64,000 nt of DNA from Biomphalaria glabrata (Eukaryota > Mollusca > Gastropoda > Planorbidae): NCBI RefSeq assembly GCF_947242115.1, contig NC_074716.1, positions 1,752,001 through 1,816,000 on the forward strand, given 5' to 3'. The position numbers and the translations under genes were made by a program. Each line of letters opens with the position of its first letter. Positions within the stretch are counted from its first letter, which is position 1. Below the pieces are notes generated by a model. It was given only the letters and a program-made list of their open reading frames with translations. It had not been told where the DNA came from and did not search any database. Shown here one piece after another: positions 23,523 to 35,620 of this stretch.

Positions 23523-23891
23523 AGCTAGAGCAACCAGTGTAAGACTAGTGAAGTCCTGAGACATGGGCTTGTGCATACAATACAAATGTTTGGTACAAAG
23601 AAGAAAGTAGGCCTAAAGGTTATGTTCTATTCTCTTGGGAGGTGGTTGTTTTTACAAAGCTTATATAGAAACTCATTCTTGTGTGTCTGGGTGGGAATCT
23701 TGTACACGTCATTTCTCCCACTTCCCATTCTCGGATTAAGTTGAAACTTTGTACAAACTTATTCATTGTCGATGACAACACATAGCCTAAATCAATCAAA
23801 TAATTATTATTTTTATTGTTTTGCTTTAAGCATGAACATTGCTTTTTTTTATATTATTAGGTTTATTTAAAAAAAAAAAACGAAAATTGCT

Positions 23892-24472
23892 TTAACTCTT
23901 TCTCTCCTAATTGGCGATACCATCGTTGATTTGACCTCAATAAATCATACATAAAACACTGAACCATAATCTTCAAATACAAAAACAAAATTTAATAAAA
24001 TACTCTGAAAGACACAAAGATAAAGGCACATTCCTCGTTCCATATGCTAGGACAAATTTGTACAAATACTCCTTCTTCCCTAGTGCTATTAGAGCATGGT
24101 ATGGGTTGCCTGAGCTAGCCAGGAAAACCAGTGACTTGGCAGAATTTAAGTCATTGGTTAATATGCATGACTGAATGCATGACGCGTAGGACGTAATCAT
24201 CTTCTTTTTTTGAAGTAACGTCTGTATTATATAAGATAAGATAAGAAATTAAATTAATGTTTGATTTTATAAACTGTACTTTGTGTTATATAAAAAGAGC
24301 ATGCATTTCCCTTTAATTCTATACCACAAAAAAACAACAACAACAACAACACTTTCTGATAACAAACAAAAAAGTTATTCAAGGTTATTCATAACAGGGT
24401 AGAAAAATACTAATAAGCAAAATGAAGAATTTCGTTGATACGTGGAAAATAATTACGGAGAGAAAGAGTTAA
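23892..24472. mobile_element. TTAA-flanked MITE containing a LINE fragment
   Basis: Ends TTAACTCTTTCTCTCC and GGAGAGAAAGAGTTAA, the latter preceded by GGAAAATAATTAC. The 81-bp copy at 36876-36956 has the same ends with nothing between, so this one has gained internal DNA, including the LINE fragment at 23945-24243. Confidence 0.7.
23945..24243 (+). mobile_element. LINE family A 3' end inside a MITE
   Basis: Plus orientation, almost identical to 19800-20100: KYSFFPSAIRAWYGLPELAR-type reading, then TAGGACGTAATCATCTTC and GTCTGTATTATATAAGATAA. Confidence 0.85.
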
Positions 24473-24970
24473 ACAAAAACAATGAATACACATATTTCCA
24501 AGTATACCAAGTTTTATTGTTAGTTTAACCATGGGTTTAACCATGGTTAAACATTCTTTTTTACGTGATTGATTCAAAATAATTGATGCAATTCACGCAT
24601 AAAAGGTTTGTTTTCAAAAAGTATTTTATATTTTTAAGACTTGTAATGTATTTTTTTTTGGACGGGATAAGATCATTAAAAAAAAAAAAACAGCCGTTGG
24701 GCAGAGGGTATAATTTAGGTCATTATAAACTATGAGTTTGTCTCTGGATTGTGACATTAATATAGTATGTCTGGACCGGTACTATGTTTACGCCAGTGTA
24801 TCTGTAAACTCTAGTGGCCACTTAAAGATTTGAGTGACATTAAAAATGTCATGAAATATGTAGGTAAGTCACTGACCCCTTTCATTAGTCCGCTGTTAGT
24901 TTCGTCAAGTAATAAAGTAATACTTGTTATACTATCCGGCACCATTTTTTTTTATCAGAACCACACCATC

Positions 24971-25246
24971 GGAGGCGCGGTGGCTGAGTGATAAAGCACT
25001 TGGCTTCCGAAACGTAGGTCCCTGGGTCGAATCCTGGTGAAGACTAAGATTTGTACTTTCAGGATCTTTAAGGGCGCCTCCGAGTCCACCCAGCTCTAAT
25101 GGGTACATGTCATTAGTTTGTGAAAAGTAAAGGCGGTTGGTCGTTGTGCTGGCCACATGACACCCTCGTTAACTGTGGGCCACAGAAACATATGGCCTTT
25201 ACACCATCTGCCCTATAGATCACAAGGTCTGAAAGGGGGAACTTTA
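24971..25246 (+). mobile_element. SINE family B, full length
   Basis: Complete copy: tRNA head GGCGCGGTGGCTGAGTGATA with B box GGGTCGAATCC; linker CGAGTCCACCCAGCTCTAAT; core GGCCACATGACACCCTCGTT; and the CTATAGATCACAAGGTCTGA end. Reference copy for the family in this window. Confidence 0.85.
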
Positions 25247-25449
25247 ATATTTTTTTTCATCGTTATTGCCCCTCCCCCCCCCCCCCCCCAAAAAAAAAAA
25301 ACAAAAACAACCCTTTTTTTAATTTAAAGATATCTGCAGCCGCTTCAGAATAGGCTTGATTTCCCTAAGTAGATTTTGTAGATGCTGTTATTAAGACAAG
25401 AAAGCAAGCCTATACGAAATTAACAACACTACCGGGTAGAAAACACATT

Positions 25450-25535
25450 TTAAACTCTTTCTCTCCTAACTGACGATACCAGCGTTGATTCCACCAGAAT
25501 GTGGTAAATAATTGCGGAAAAGAAAGAGTTAAAAA
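25450..25535. mobile_element. Short TTAA-type MITE
   Basis: Same ends and core as 36876-36956 (TGACGATACCAGCGTTGATT, GTGGTAAATAATT), about 85 bp. Confidence 0.7.
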
Positions 25536-25599
25536 GTCAAATTAGGCGTTTGATATCTTTTACAGCTTTGTATTATATCTAGATTTAGCTTGCGTTTTT

Positions 25600-25795
25600 A
25601 CAAGGCCTTCGGGGCTCGCAAATACCTTCCTTCATGGAACAGCACCAGGAAAAAGAAGAATAGGCAGACAGAGAAAGCGATGGGAAGACTATATATTAAA
25701 AAAATGGACGGGCCTTCCATTAAAAGAGGTTCTAACTAAGGCAAAAGAGAGAGAAAATGGAGAAAGACGGTCGAAGGAATATGTAATCTCATCTT
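25600..25795 (+). mobile_element. LINE ORF2 C-terminal fragment
   Basis: Plus-strand reading TAPGKRRIGRQRKRWEDYI then WTGLPLKEVLTKAKERENG, the typical end of a LINE polymerase ORF. Short and truncated. Confidence 0.7.
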
Positions 25796-25796
25796 G

Positions 25797-26070
25797 TATA
25801 ATACAGACGTTACTTCAAAAAAGAAGATGATTACGTCCTACGCGTCATGCATTTAGTCATGCATATTAACCAATGACTTAAATTCTGCCAAGTCGCTGGT
25901 TTTCCTGGCTAGCTCAGGCAACCCATTCCATGCTCTAATAGCACTAGGGAAGAAGGAGTATTTGTACACATTTGTCCTAGCATATGGAACGAGGAATGTG
26001 CCTTTATCTTTGTGTCTTTCAGAGTATTTTATTAAATTTTGTATTTGAAGATTATGGTTCAGTGTTATGG
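25797..26070 (-). mobile_element. LINE family A 3' end
   Basis: Minus orientation with the complete 3' signature (ATAATACAGACGTTACTTC, GATGATTACGTCCTACGCGT) and the GLPELARKTSDLAEFKSL region. Confidence 0.85.
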
Positions 26071-26329
26071 TAAAGGTAAATTATATCTAGCTCTATAGAA
26101 ACTACATCACATTAGTTTCTCACCTGGGTGTCCCTGGTTTCAGCTGTTACAACAAAACACTGTATAACTCGGTCAAGAAGAACACAGAAGTTTATTACTC
26201 TTGATAGAATATATCCCACACTGGCCTCTGTCCTTGTCTAAAACTAACACACTTCCGGTCATTGGAGCAAACATTTCAACTGAAAAAATTGATTATAAAC
26301 ATGCACATTCATCCGTTCAATATCCAATA

Positions 26330-26545
26330 ATCTTATCTTATCTTATATAATACACACGTTACTTCAAAAAAAGAAGATGATTACGACATAGACGTCATGC
26401 ATTTAGTCATGCATATTACGGATGACCTAAATCCTGCCAAGTCACTGGTTTTCCCGGCTAGCTCAGGCAACCCATTCCATGCTCTAATAGCACTAGGGAA
26501 GAAGGAGCATGTGTACACATTTGTCCTAGCATCTGTAACACATAT
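26330..26545 (-). mobile_element. LINE family A 3' end
   Basis: Minus orientation, TTATCTTATCTTATATAATAC tail side intact. Truncated near the ARTNVYTCSFFPSAIRAWNG block. Confidence 0.8.
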
Positions 26546-26569
26546 ACTAACGTTGTTTTCTTCACTTCC

Positions 26570-26758
26570 AATGGACCTCATTCACCAACCGTAAACAAAC
26601 AACATTTAGTCACGTGATTCTCTATCTCTTCTATACAAATTACGATCTAATTTTAATACACAGTGGCTGTCACGTGACAGTTTTTTTTAGTCGTTGTTTT
26701 ATCAATATGATCACGTGACAAAATACTGTTTGTTTACGATTGGTGAATGAGGTCCATT
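26570..26758. mobile_element. Palindromic MITE, family P, copy 2
   Basis: AATGGACCTCATTCACCAAC start and mirrored TTGGTGAATGAGGTCCATT end; GTAAACAAACA and CACGTGA motifs in both arms. Confidence 0.85.
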
Positions 26759-26759
26759 G

Positions 26760-26950
26760 ATCTCAGATTGACAACCAGCTACACTACATTCAAGAAGAAC
26801 ATTAAGACCTATCAGTTCAAAACTTTTTTGTTTAGATCCGTTTGTCATTTTAGCTTTCGTGTTTGTGATGCCATCACAGCGCTTTGAGCCTACATTAAGT
26901 TTGTTATCAGCGCTCTGTAAATTAAGTTATTATTATTATAGTAAGTATTA
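26760..26950 (+). mobile_element. LINE (LHWLPV-type) 3' end with TTA-repeat tail
   Basis: Plus-strand reading LRLTTSYTTFKKNIKTYQFK then a stop and a TTATTATTATTA tail. Same family as the longer minus-strand copy at 39240-39660. Confidence 0.7.
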
Positions 26951-26956
26951 TTATTA

Positions 26957-27290
26957 TACAGGGTGTGGCATAAGGATCTCCCACATTTTGAGGGGGGGGG
27001 GCACAGTATGTGCTGTAGTGGAAGTATAGAGGTGGGACAGGTTTCATTCGTTAGGCTAGGTTCTACCATTTTCAAACATTATAACATTCTTTTTCTTTCT
27101 TTTTCACTAGCCATCATGAATTAGACAGGTGGACATCGTGACATTGTTGAAAGCCTATAATAAAAACAAACCTCTCTGTAATACTAATAGCGGCGCTTTG
27201 CATTCAGTCGAAATGTAGCTGTAACAGACCGGAAAACAGTGTTGAAAACTCATTGAAACAAAACTGTTGCTTTTTTAAATACTTTTTAAG
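26957..27290 (+). mobile_element. Possible mariner/IS630-like transposon remnant
   Basis: Starts TACAGGGTGTGGCATAAGGA next to TA. About 150 bp later a plus-strand frame reads VTLLKAYNKNKPL-like residues, reminiscent of the N-terminal helix-turn-helix of such transposases. No right terminus found. Confidence 0.35.
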
Positions 27291-27378
27291 AATATAATCA
27301 TTTTTTTTGCCTAGATAGTTGGGCTATTTTTTGTAGTGTGGTGTCGTGACTTATTAAGATGTTATTAAATATCGATGA

Positions 27379-27545
27379 TTAAAAATGTTTTACATGTTTC
27401 GGATGTTCCTTCAGTGTTGAAGATAGTTTACTTCCTAGTCCAAACCTCCCGCAGGACGACTGGGGATGGGAGCGGGCAGGGTTTGAACCCTCGACCGTCG
27501 ATAAATCCGAACGACAGTCCAGCGCGCAAACCGCACGACCAGGCA
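27379..27545 (-). mobile_element. SINE family A
   Basis: Reverse copy: GCCTGGTCGTGCGGTTTGCG head, GGTTCAAACCC B box, CCTCCCGCAGGACGAC body (plus strand) and TTACATGTTTCGGATGTTCC end. Confidence 0.85.
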
Positions 27546-27639
27546 ATTATGTGAAGACATGTTTCGTGTTTACAACATTTCATGTGAATGACCCGGAAGT
27601 AATAATCTTTATTCTGTGTGTGGCATTTTAAGTCTTCAG

Positions 27640-27900
27640 AAACCATAGTTTCCCTTAGCAATTTTTTGTGTGACTAAAGAGGCCAATCCTTGATACACAG
27701 CTACGGTCACAGGTTGGGCATATGTAATCACCAGGCGCCGTTGCATTTTCACCCTTCTTTCTGCTTCTGTTGTGTATAACATCTGCAATCCAGGACCCTT
27801 CCTTTATGCTCGCTCTCCATGTGGATCTATCCAGTGCCAATTTTTCCTAGCCGCTAATGTCGAGTTTGAAGAGCTTCATGTCGCGTTTGCATGTATACAT
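27640..27900 (-). mobile_element. LINE 3' end with C2H2 finger
   Basis: Minus strand: LDRSTWRASIKEGSW followed by YICPTCDRSCVSRIGLFSHT, the terminal C2H2 finger of a LINE ORF2. A sister copy lies at 52195-52435. Confidence 0.75.
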
Positions 27901-28093
27901 CTTTATTAATATACCACAGGTAGATTCATTCAAAATATTGGAGATCTTTATGCCCCATTCTGAATAATAAGAATAGCAGGGTTTCAAGACACTCACACCG
28001 TTTTCAGCAATAAAGGTCAAGGCTAGCCTGGACATGTACACAGAAAGCCAAAGGGTCAACTTACACAAGACATATTGGAAGTAGATCTAGTAC

Positions 28094-28200
28094 AGTGTTT
28101 CCCAAACTGTGTTCCGCGGAACCCTAGAGTTCCGCGAGGCCTGAATCGGTTTTCCACGAACTATTGGAATACTTATTTAGTAGCCCACCAAGTGAATTAA
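28094..28200. mobile_element. hAT end remnant
   Basis: CAGTGTTTCCCAAACTGTGT followed by TCCGCGGAACCC resembles the left end of Charlie-type hAT MITEs. The right end is missing and the satellite starts soon after. Confidence 0.4.
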
Positions 28201-28230
28201 ATTCTCTAAAAAAAATAAAATAAGCCAAGT

Positions 28231-31200
28231 GAATGTGTCGCATATCTGGACATAACAATGAATGTGTCAAATGTCTGGACATAACAAAGAGTGTGTCGCA
28301 TATCTGGACATAACAAAGAGTGTGTCGCATATCTGGACATAACAATGAATGTGTCGAATATCTGGACATAACAATGAATGTGTCGCATATCTGGACATAA
28401 TGAATGTGTCGCATATCTGGACATAACAATGAATGTGTCGCATATCTGGACATAACAATGAATGTGTCGAATATCTGGACATAATAATGAATGTGTCTTC
28501 TTCTTCTTCTTCTTCATCGTTCTCATTGTTATGTTGGAGTGTTCATATGACTAGACCAATACATGAGATGAACTGCGCAGTGGTTTCCAAATCAGGGAGC
28601 TCTCCATATAGTTTTCTTTCTATTGGGGTGATTTGGGGCCAATGTCTTATACGGGCCTCTTGGTAGAGAGAGCAGTTTTGGAGGACGTGGTCGGCATTTT
28701 CTGGTGATACTCCACATGGGCAGATTTCACTGGTTCCAATTTTGAGCTTCCGGAACATGTGTTATGAATGTGTCGAATATCTGGACATAATAAATGTGTC
28801 GAATATCTGGACATAATGAATGTGTCGAATATCTGGACATAATGAATGTGTCGAATATCTGGACATAACAATAAATGTGTCGCATATCTGGACATAACAA
28901 TGAATGTGTCGCATATCTGGACATAACAATGAATGTGTCGAATATCTGGACATAACAATGAATGTGTCGAATATCTGGACATAACAATGAATGTGTCGAA
29001 TATCTGGACATAATGAATGTGTCGAATATCTGGACATAATAATGAATGTGTAGAATATCTGGACGTAACAATGAATGTGTCGAATATCTGGACATAATGA
29101 ATGTGTCGAATATCTGGACATAATGAATGTGTCGAATATCTGGACATAACAATGAATGTGTCGCATATCTGGACATAATGAATGTGTCGAATATCTGGAC
29201 ATAATGAATGTGTCGAATATCTGGACATAATGAATGTGTCGAATATCTGGACATAATGAATGTGTCGAATATCTGGACATAACAATGAATGTGTCGCATA
29301 TCTGGACATAACAATGAATGTGTCGAATATCTGGACGTAACAATGAATGTGTCGCATATCTGGACTTAACAATGAATGTGACGCATATCTGGACATAACA
29401 ATGAATGTGTCGAATATCTGGACGTAACAATGAATGTGTCGCATATCTGGACATAATGAATGTGTCGAATATCTGGACATAATGAATGTGTCGAATATCT
29501 GGACATAATGAATGTGTCGAATATCTGAACATAACAATGAATGTGTCGCATATCTGGACATAACAATGAATGTGTCGAATATCTGGACGTAACAATGAAT
29601 GTGTCGCATATCTGGACTTAACAATGAATGTGTCGCATATCTGGACTTAACAATGAATGTGTCGCATATCTGGACATAACAATGAATGTGTCGCATATCT
29701 GGACATAACAATGAATGTGTCGAATATCTGGACGTAACAATGAATGTGTCGCATATCTGGACTTAACAATGAATGTGTCGCATATCTGGACATAACAATG
29801 AATGTGTCGAATATCTGGACGTAACAATGAATGTGTCGCATATCTGGACATAATGAATGTGTCGAATATCTGGACATAATGAATGTGTCGAATATCTGGA
29901 CATAATGAATGTGTCGAATATCTGGACATAACAATGAATGTGTCGCATATCTGGACATAACAATGAATGTGTCGAATATCTGGACATAACAATGAATGTG
30001 TCGCATATCTGGACATAACAATGAATGTGTCGCATATCTGGACATAACAATGAATGTGTCGCATATCTGGACATAACAATGAATGTGTCGCATATCTGGA
30101 CATAACAATGAATGTGTCGCATATCTGGACATAACAATGAATGTGTCGCATATCTGGACATAACAATGAATGTGTCGCATATCTGGACATAACAATGAAT
30201 GTGTCGCATATCTGGACATAACAATGAATGTGTCGCATATCTGGACATAACAATGAATGTGTCGCATATCTGGACATAACAATGAATGTGTCGCATATCT
30301 GGACTTAACAATGAATGTGTCGAATATCTGGACATAATGAATGTGTCGAATATCTGGACATAATGAATGTGTCGCATATCTGGACATAACAATGAATGTG
30401 TCGAATATCTGGACATAACAATGAATGTGTCGAATATCTGGACATAATGAATGTGTCGAATATCTGGACATAACAATGAATGTGTCGCATATCTGGACTT
30501 AACAATGAATGTGTCGAATATCTGGACATAACAATGAATGTGTCGAATATCTGGAAATAATGAATGTGTCGAATATCTGGACATAACAATGAATGTGTCG
30601 AATATCTGGACTTAACAATGAATGTGTCGAATATCTGGACATAATGAATGTGTCGAATATCTGGACATAACAATGAATGTGTCGAATATCTGGACATAAC
30701 AATGAATGTGTCGAATATCTGGACATAACAATGAATGTGTCGAATATCTGGACATAATGAATGTGTCGCATATCTGGACTTAACAATGAATGTGTCGAAT
30801 ATCTGGACATAATGAATGTGTCGAATATCTGGACATAATGAATGTGTCGCATATCTGGACATAACAATGAATGTGTCGAATATCTGGACATAACAATGAA
30901 TGTGTCGAATATCTGGACATAATGAATGTGTCGAATATCTGGACATAACAATGAATGTGTCGCATATCTGGACTTAACAATGAATGTGTCGAATATCTGG
31001 ACATAACAATGAATGTGTCGAATATCTGGAAATAATGAATGTGTCGAATATCTGGACATAACAATGAATGTGTCGAATATCTGGACTTAACAATGAATGT
31101 GTCGAATATCTGGACATAATGAATGTGTCGAATATCTGGACATAACAATGAATGTGTCGAATATCTGGACATAACAATGAATGTGTCGAATATCTGGACA

Positions 31201-34198
31201 TAACAATGAATGTGTCGAATATCTGGACATAATGAATGTGTCGCATATCTGAACATAACAATGAATGTGTCGAATATCTGGACATAATGAATGTGTCGAA
31301 TATCTGGACATAACAATGAATGTGTCGAATATCTGGACATAATGAATGTGTCGACTATCTGGACATAACAATGAATGTGTCGACTATCTGGACATAACAA
31401 TGAATGTGTCGAATATCTGGACATAATGAATGTGTCGACTATCTGCACATAACAATGAATGTGTCGACTATCGGGACATAACAATGAATGTGTCGAATAT
31501 CTGGACATAACAATGAATGTGTCGAATATCTGGACATAACAATGAATGAGTCGAATATCTGGACATAATGAATGTGTCGAATATCTGGACATAACAATGA
31601 ATGAGTCGAATATCTGGACATAACAATGAATGTGTCGAATATCTGGACATAACAATGAATGTGTCGAATATCTGGACATAACAATGAATGTGTCGCATAT
31701 CTGGACATAACAATGAATGTGTCGAATATCTGGACGTAACAATGAATGTGTCGCATATCTGGACTTAACAATGAATGTGTCGCATATCTGGACATAACAA
31801 TGAATGTGTCGAATATCTGGACGTAACAATGAATGTGTCGCATATCTGGACATAATGAATGTGTCGAATATCTGGACATAATGAATGTGTCGAATATCTG
31901 GACATAATGAATGTGTCGAATATCTGGACATAACAATGAATGTGTCGCATATCTGGACATAACAATGAATGTGTCGAATATCTGGACATAACAATGAATG
32001 TGTCGCATATCTGGACATAACAATGAATGTGTCGCATATCTGGACATAACAATGAATGTGTCGCATATCTGGACATAACAATGAATGTGTCGCATATCTG
32101 GACATAACAATGAATGTGTCGCATATCTGGACATAACAATGAATGTGTCGCATATCTGGACATAACAATGAATGTGTCGCATATCTGGACATAACAATGA
32201 ATGTGTCGCATATCTGGACATAACAATGAATGTGTCGCATATCTGGACATAACAATGAATGTGTCGCATATCTGGACATAACAATGAATGTGTCGCATAT
32301 CTGGACTTAACAATGAATGTGTCGAATATCTGGACATAATGAATGTGTCGAATATCTGGACATAATGAATGTGTCGCATATCTGGACATAACAATGAATG
32401 TGTCGAATATCTGGACATAACAATGAATGTGTCGAATATCTGGACATAATGAATGTGTCGAATATCTGGACATAACAATGAATGTGTCGCATATCTGGAC
32501 TTAACAATGAATGTGTCGAATATCTGGACATAACAATGAATGTGTCGAATATCTGGAAATAATGAATGTGTCGAATATCTGGACATAACAATGAATGTGT
32601 CGAATATCTGGACTTAACAATGAATGTGTCGAATATCTGGACATAATGAATGTGTCGAATATCTGGACATAACAATGAATGTGTCGAATATCTGGACATA
32701 ACAATGAATGTGTCGAATATCTGGACATAACAATGAATGTGTCGAATATCTGGACATAATGAATGTGTCGCATATCTGGACTTAACAATGAATGTGTCGA
32801 ATATCTGGACATAATGAATGTGTCGAATATCTGGACATAATGAATGTGTCGCATATCTGGACATAACAATGAATGTGTCGAATATCTGGACATAACAATG
32901 AATGTGTCGAATATCTGGACATAATGAATGTGTCGAATATCTGGACATAACAATGAATGTGTCGCATATCTGGACTTAACAATGAATGTGTCGAATATCT
33001 GGACATAACAATGAATGTGTCGAATATCTGGAAATAATGAATGTGTCGAATATCTGGACATAACAATGAATGTGTCGAATATCTGGACTTAACAATGAAT
33101 GTGTCGAATATCTGGACATAATGAATGTGTCGAATATCTGGACATAACAATGAATGTGTCGAATATCTGGACATAACAATGAATGTGTCGAATATCTGGA
33201 CATAACAATGAATGTGTCGAATATCTGGACATAATGAATGTGTCGCATATCTGAACATAACAATGAATGTGTCGAATATCTGGACATAATGAATGTGTCG
33301 AATATCTGGACATAACAATGAATGTGTCGAATATCTGGACATAATGAATGTGTCGACTATCTGGACATAACAATGAATGTGTCGACTATCTGGACATAAC
33401 AATGAATGTGTCGAATATCTGGACATAATGAATGTGTCGACTATCTGCACATAACAATGAATGTGTCGACTATCGGGACATAACAATGAATGTGTCGAAT
33501 ATCTGGACATAACAATGAATGTGTCGAATATCTGGACATAACAATGAATGAGTCGAATATCTGGACATAATGAATGTGTCGAATATCTGGACATAACAAT
33601 GAATGAGTCGAATATCTGGACATAACAATGAATGTGTCGAATATCTGGACATAACAATGAATGTGTCGAATATCTGGACATAACAATGAATGTGTCGAAT
33701 ATCTGGACATAACAATGAATGTGTCGAATATCTGGACATAATGAATGTGTCGAATATCTGGACATAACAATGAATGTGTCGAATATCTGGACATAATGAA
33801 TGTGTCGACTATCTGGACATAACAATGAATGTGTCGACTATCTGGACATAACAATGAATGTGTCGAATATCTGGACATAATGAATGTGTCGACTATCTGC
33901 ACATAACAATGAATGTGTCGACTATCTGGACATAACAATGAATGTGTCGAATATCTGGAAATAACAATGAATGTGTCGAATATCTGGACATAACAATGAA
34001 TCAGTCGAATATCTGGACATAATGAATGTGTCGAATATCTGGACATAACAATGAATGAGTCGAATATCTGGACATAACAATGAATGTGTCGAATATCTGG
34101 ACATAACAATGAATGTGTCGAATATCTGGACATAACAATGAATGTGTCGAATATCTGGACATAACAATGAATGAGTCGACTATCTGGACATAACAATG
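28231..34198. repeat. 29/26-bp satellite array with higher-order structure
   Basis: About 200 tandem units of GAATGTGTCG(A/C)ATATCTGGA plus CATAACAAT (29 bp) or CATAAT (26 bp). Unit variants (GACTTAAC, GAAATAAT, GACTATCTG) occur in fixed order, revealing a 475-bp higher-order block (start variants at 30305/30780, 30499/30974) and a 2002-bp segmental tandem duplication (29763-30584 repeats at 31765-32586, 30974-31285 at 32976-33287). Many long minus-strand ORFs in all frames result from lack of stops and a period not divisible by three. One LINE insertion interrupts it at 28497-28756. Confidence 0.95.
28497..28756 (-). mobile_element. LINE 3' end inserted in the satellite
   Basis: Minus strand reads EICPCGVSPENADHVLQNCS then GELPDLETTAQFISCIGLVI, the C-terminal zinc-knuckle region of a jockey/RTE-like polymerase, with a GAAGAAGAAGAA tail. 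Flanked by ATGTGT on both sides (28491-28496, 28757-28762). A related piece lies at 39097-39238. Confidence 0.75.
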
Positions 34199-34780
34199 TC
34201 ACGACGATCCTAGATGGAGGTCAGATAGCCATTTATCAATGTTTTACTTTGACTATCAAATGATTTAATGTTCCAAAGCTCGATTAAGATTCTGTAATCT
34301 AAAAACTTTATATGTCAAAGGAACTCCCTTCATGTTATGTCAGAGGTGAACTATGGTATGAATAAAGATCTACATTTCGTTTGCAATTGTTTTAATGTTA
34401 TATGTAGACACCGTGAGACAAATGTCTTCAAGGGAAATAAAGACAAAAGACTATTTAAACAACAAAGTCAATGCTTTGCTGATATTCTTTTGCGGCAAGA
34501 AAGCGGTGCTAGGTGAAAAAGTGTTTTGTTCTGCAGTGGTCACTTACCTTTTTGTGGGTGAAAAAGCCGGAGGGGGGGTGGGGGCTAAGCCTGGTGTTGG
34601 TGTGTAAAGAATTCGTCACGGATTAATGATTCCTTTCATGTTTTGTGTGATTCAAATAAGACAGATGGGGGAGGTAAGGGTAGGGGACAAAGAGACTACA
34701 AGCGCGACCAATAGCCTGAACACTGACCTGCGACACTGCAACCTGTGGCAGTTTAGACCAATAGCCCCTTGCCAAGGTCG
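34199..34780. other. Unassigned interval
   Basis: No gene with recognisable homology. Short ORF at 34395-34607 ends in a Gly/Val low-complexity tail and is probably chance. Confidence 0.3.
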
Positions 34781-34782
34781 TG

Positions 34783-34930
34783 ACGTCACTGATTTTCCTG
34801 GCTAGTTCAGGTAACCCATTCCATGCTCTAATAGCGCTAGGGAAGAAGGAGCATTTGTACAAATTTGTCCCTAGCATATGGAACGAGGAATGTGCCTTTA
34901 TCTTTGTGTCTTTCTACTACTATAATTGCT
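34783..34930 (-). mobile_element. LINE family A internal 3' fragment
   Basis: Minus strand: TNLYKCSFFPSAIRAWNGLP and ELARKISDVTT; the tail is missing. Confidence 0.7.
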
Positions 34931-34969
34931 ACTTTACTTTTAAGTCTTCTATCCTGAAGGCTTTCTAAA

Positions 34970-35440
34970 TTCTTATCTTCTTATCTTATATAATACAGAC
35001 GTTACTTCAAAAAAGAAGATGATTACGTCCTACGCGTCATGCATTTAGTCATGCAAATTAACCAATGACTTAAATTCTGCCAAGTCACTGGTTTTCCTGG
35101 CTAGCTCAGGCAACCCATTCCATGCTCTAATAGCACTAGGGAAGAAGGAGTAGGCCTATTTATACAAATTTGTCCTAGCATATGGGACGAGGAATGTGCC
35201 TATATCTTTGTGTCTTTCAGGGTATTTTATTAAATTTTGTATTTGAAGATTATGGTTCGGTGTTTTATGTATAATTGCTACTTTACTTTTGAGTCTTCTG
35301 TCCTGAAGGCTTTCTAAATTTAGTGATCTTAGTAAAGGTGATACTCTAATCAAATGGTGATATTCGTTTGTTATGAATCTCACTGCTCTGTTTTGTGTCT
35401 GTTCCAGTTTCTTAATGTTTTCTTTTTGTTTTAATTTCGA
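34970..35440 (-). mobile_element. LINE family A 3' end with RT C-terminus
   Basis: Minus strand from the TTATCTTATATAATACAGAC tail to RFITNEYHHLIRVSPLLRSL. Near full similarity to 41255-41720. Confidence 0.85.
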
Positions 35441-35444
35441 AAGA

Positions 35445-35620
35445 AATGGACCTTATTCACCAATCGTAAACAAACAACATTTAGCCACGTGATAATATTG
35501 ATAAAACAACGAAAACAACTGCCACATGACAGCCTGTGTGTATTACGTAATTTGTATAGAAGATATAGAGGATCATGTGACTAAATGCTGTTTGTTTACG
35601 ATTGGTGAATGAGGTCCATT
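35445..35620. mobile_element. Palindromic MITE, family P, copy 3
   Basis: AATGGACCTTATTCACCAAT and mirrored end; 176 bp. Confidence 0.85.

Noticed and set aside
28231-34198. CRISPR-like look of regularly spaced repeats
   Set aside because: There are no unique spacers: the whole 26/29-bp unit repeats. Eukaryotic context.
28124-34202. Dozens of long minus-strand ORFs (up to 499 residues) with THSLLCPD/RHIHCYVQI repeats
   Set aside because: They are translations of the 29/26-bp satellite, equally open in all three frames, with no start context, domain or unique sequence. Not genes.
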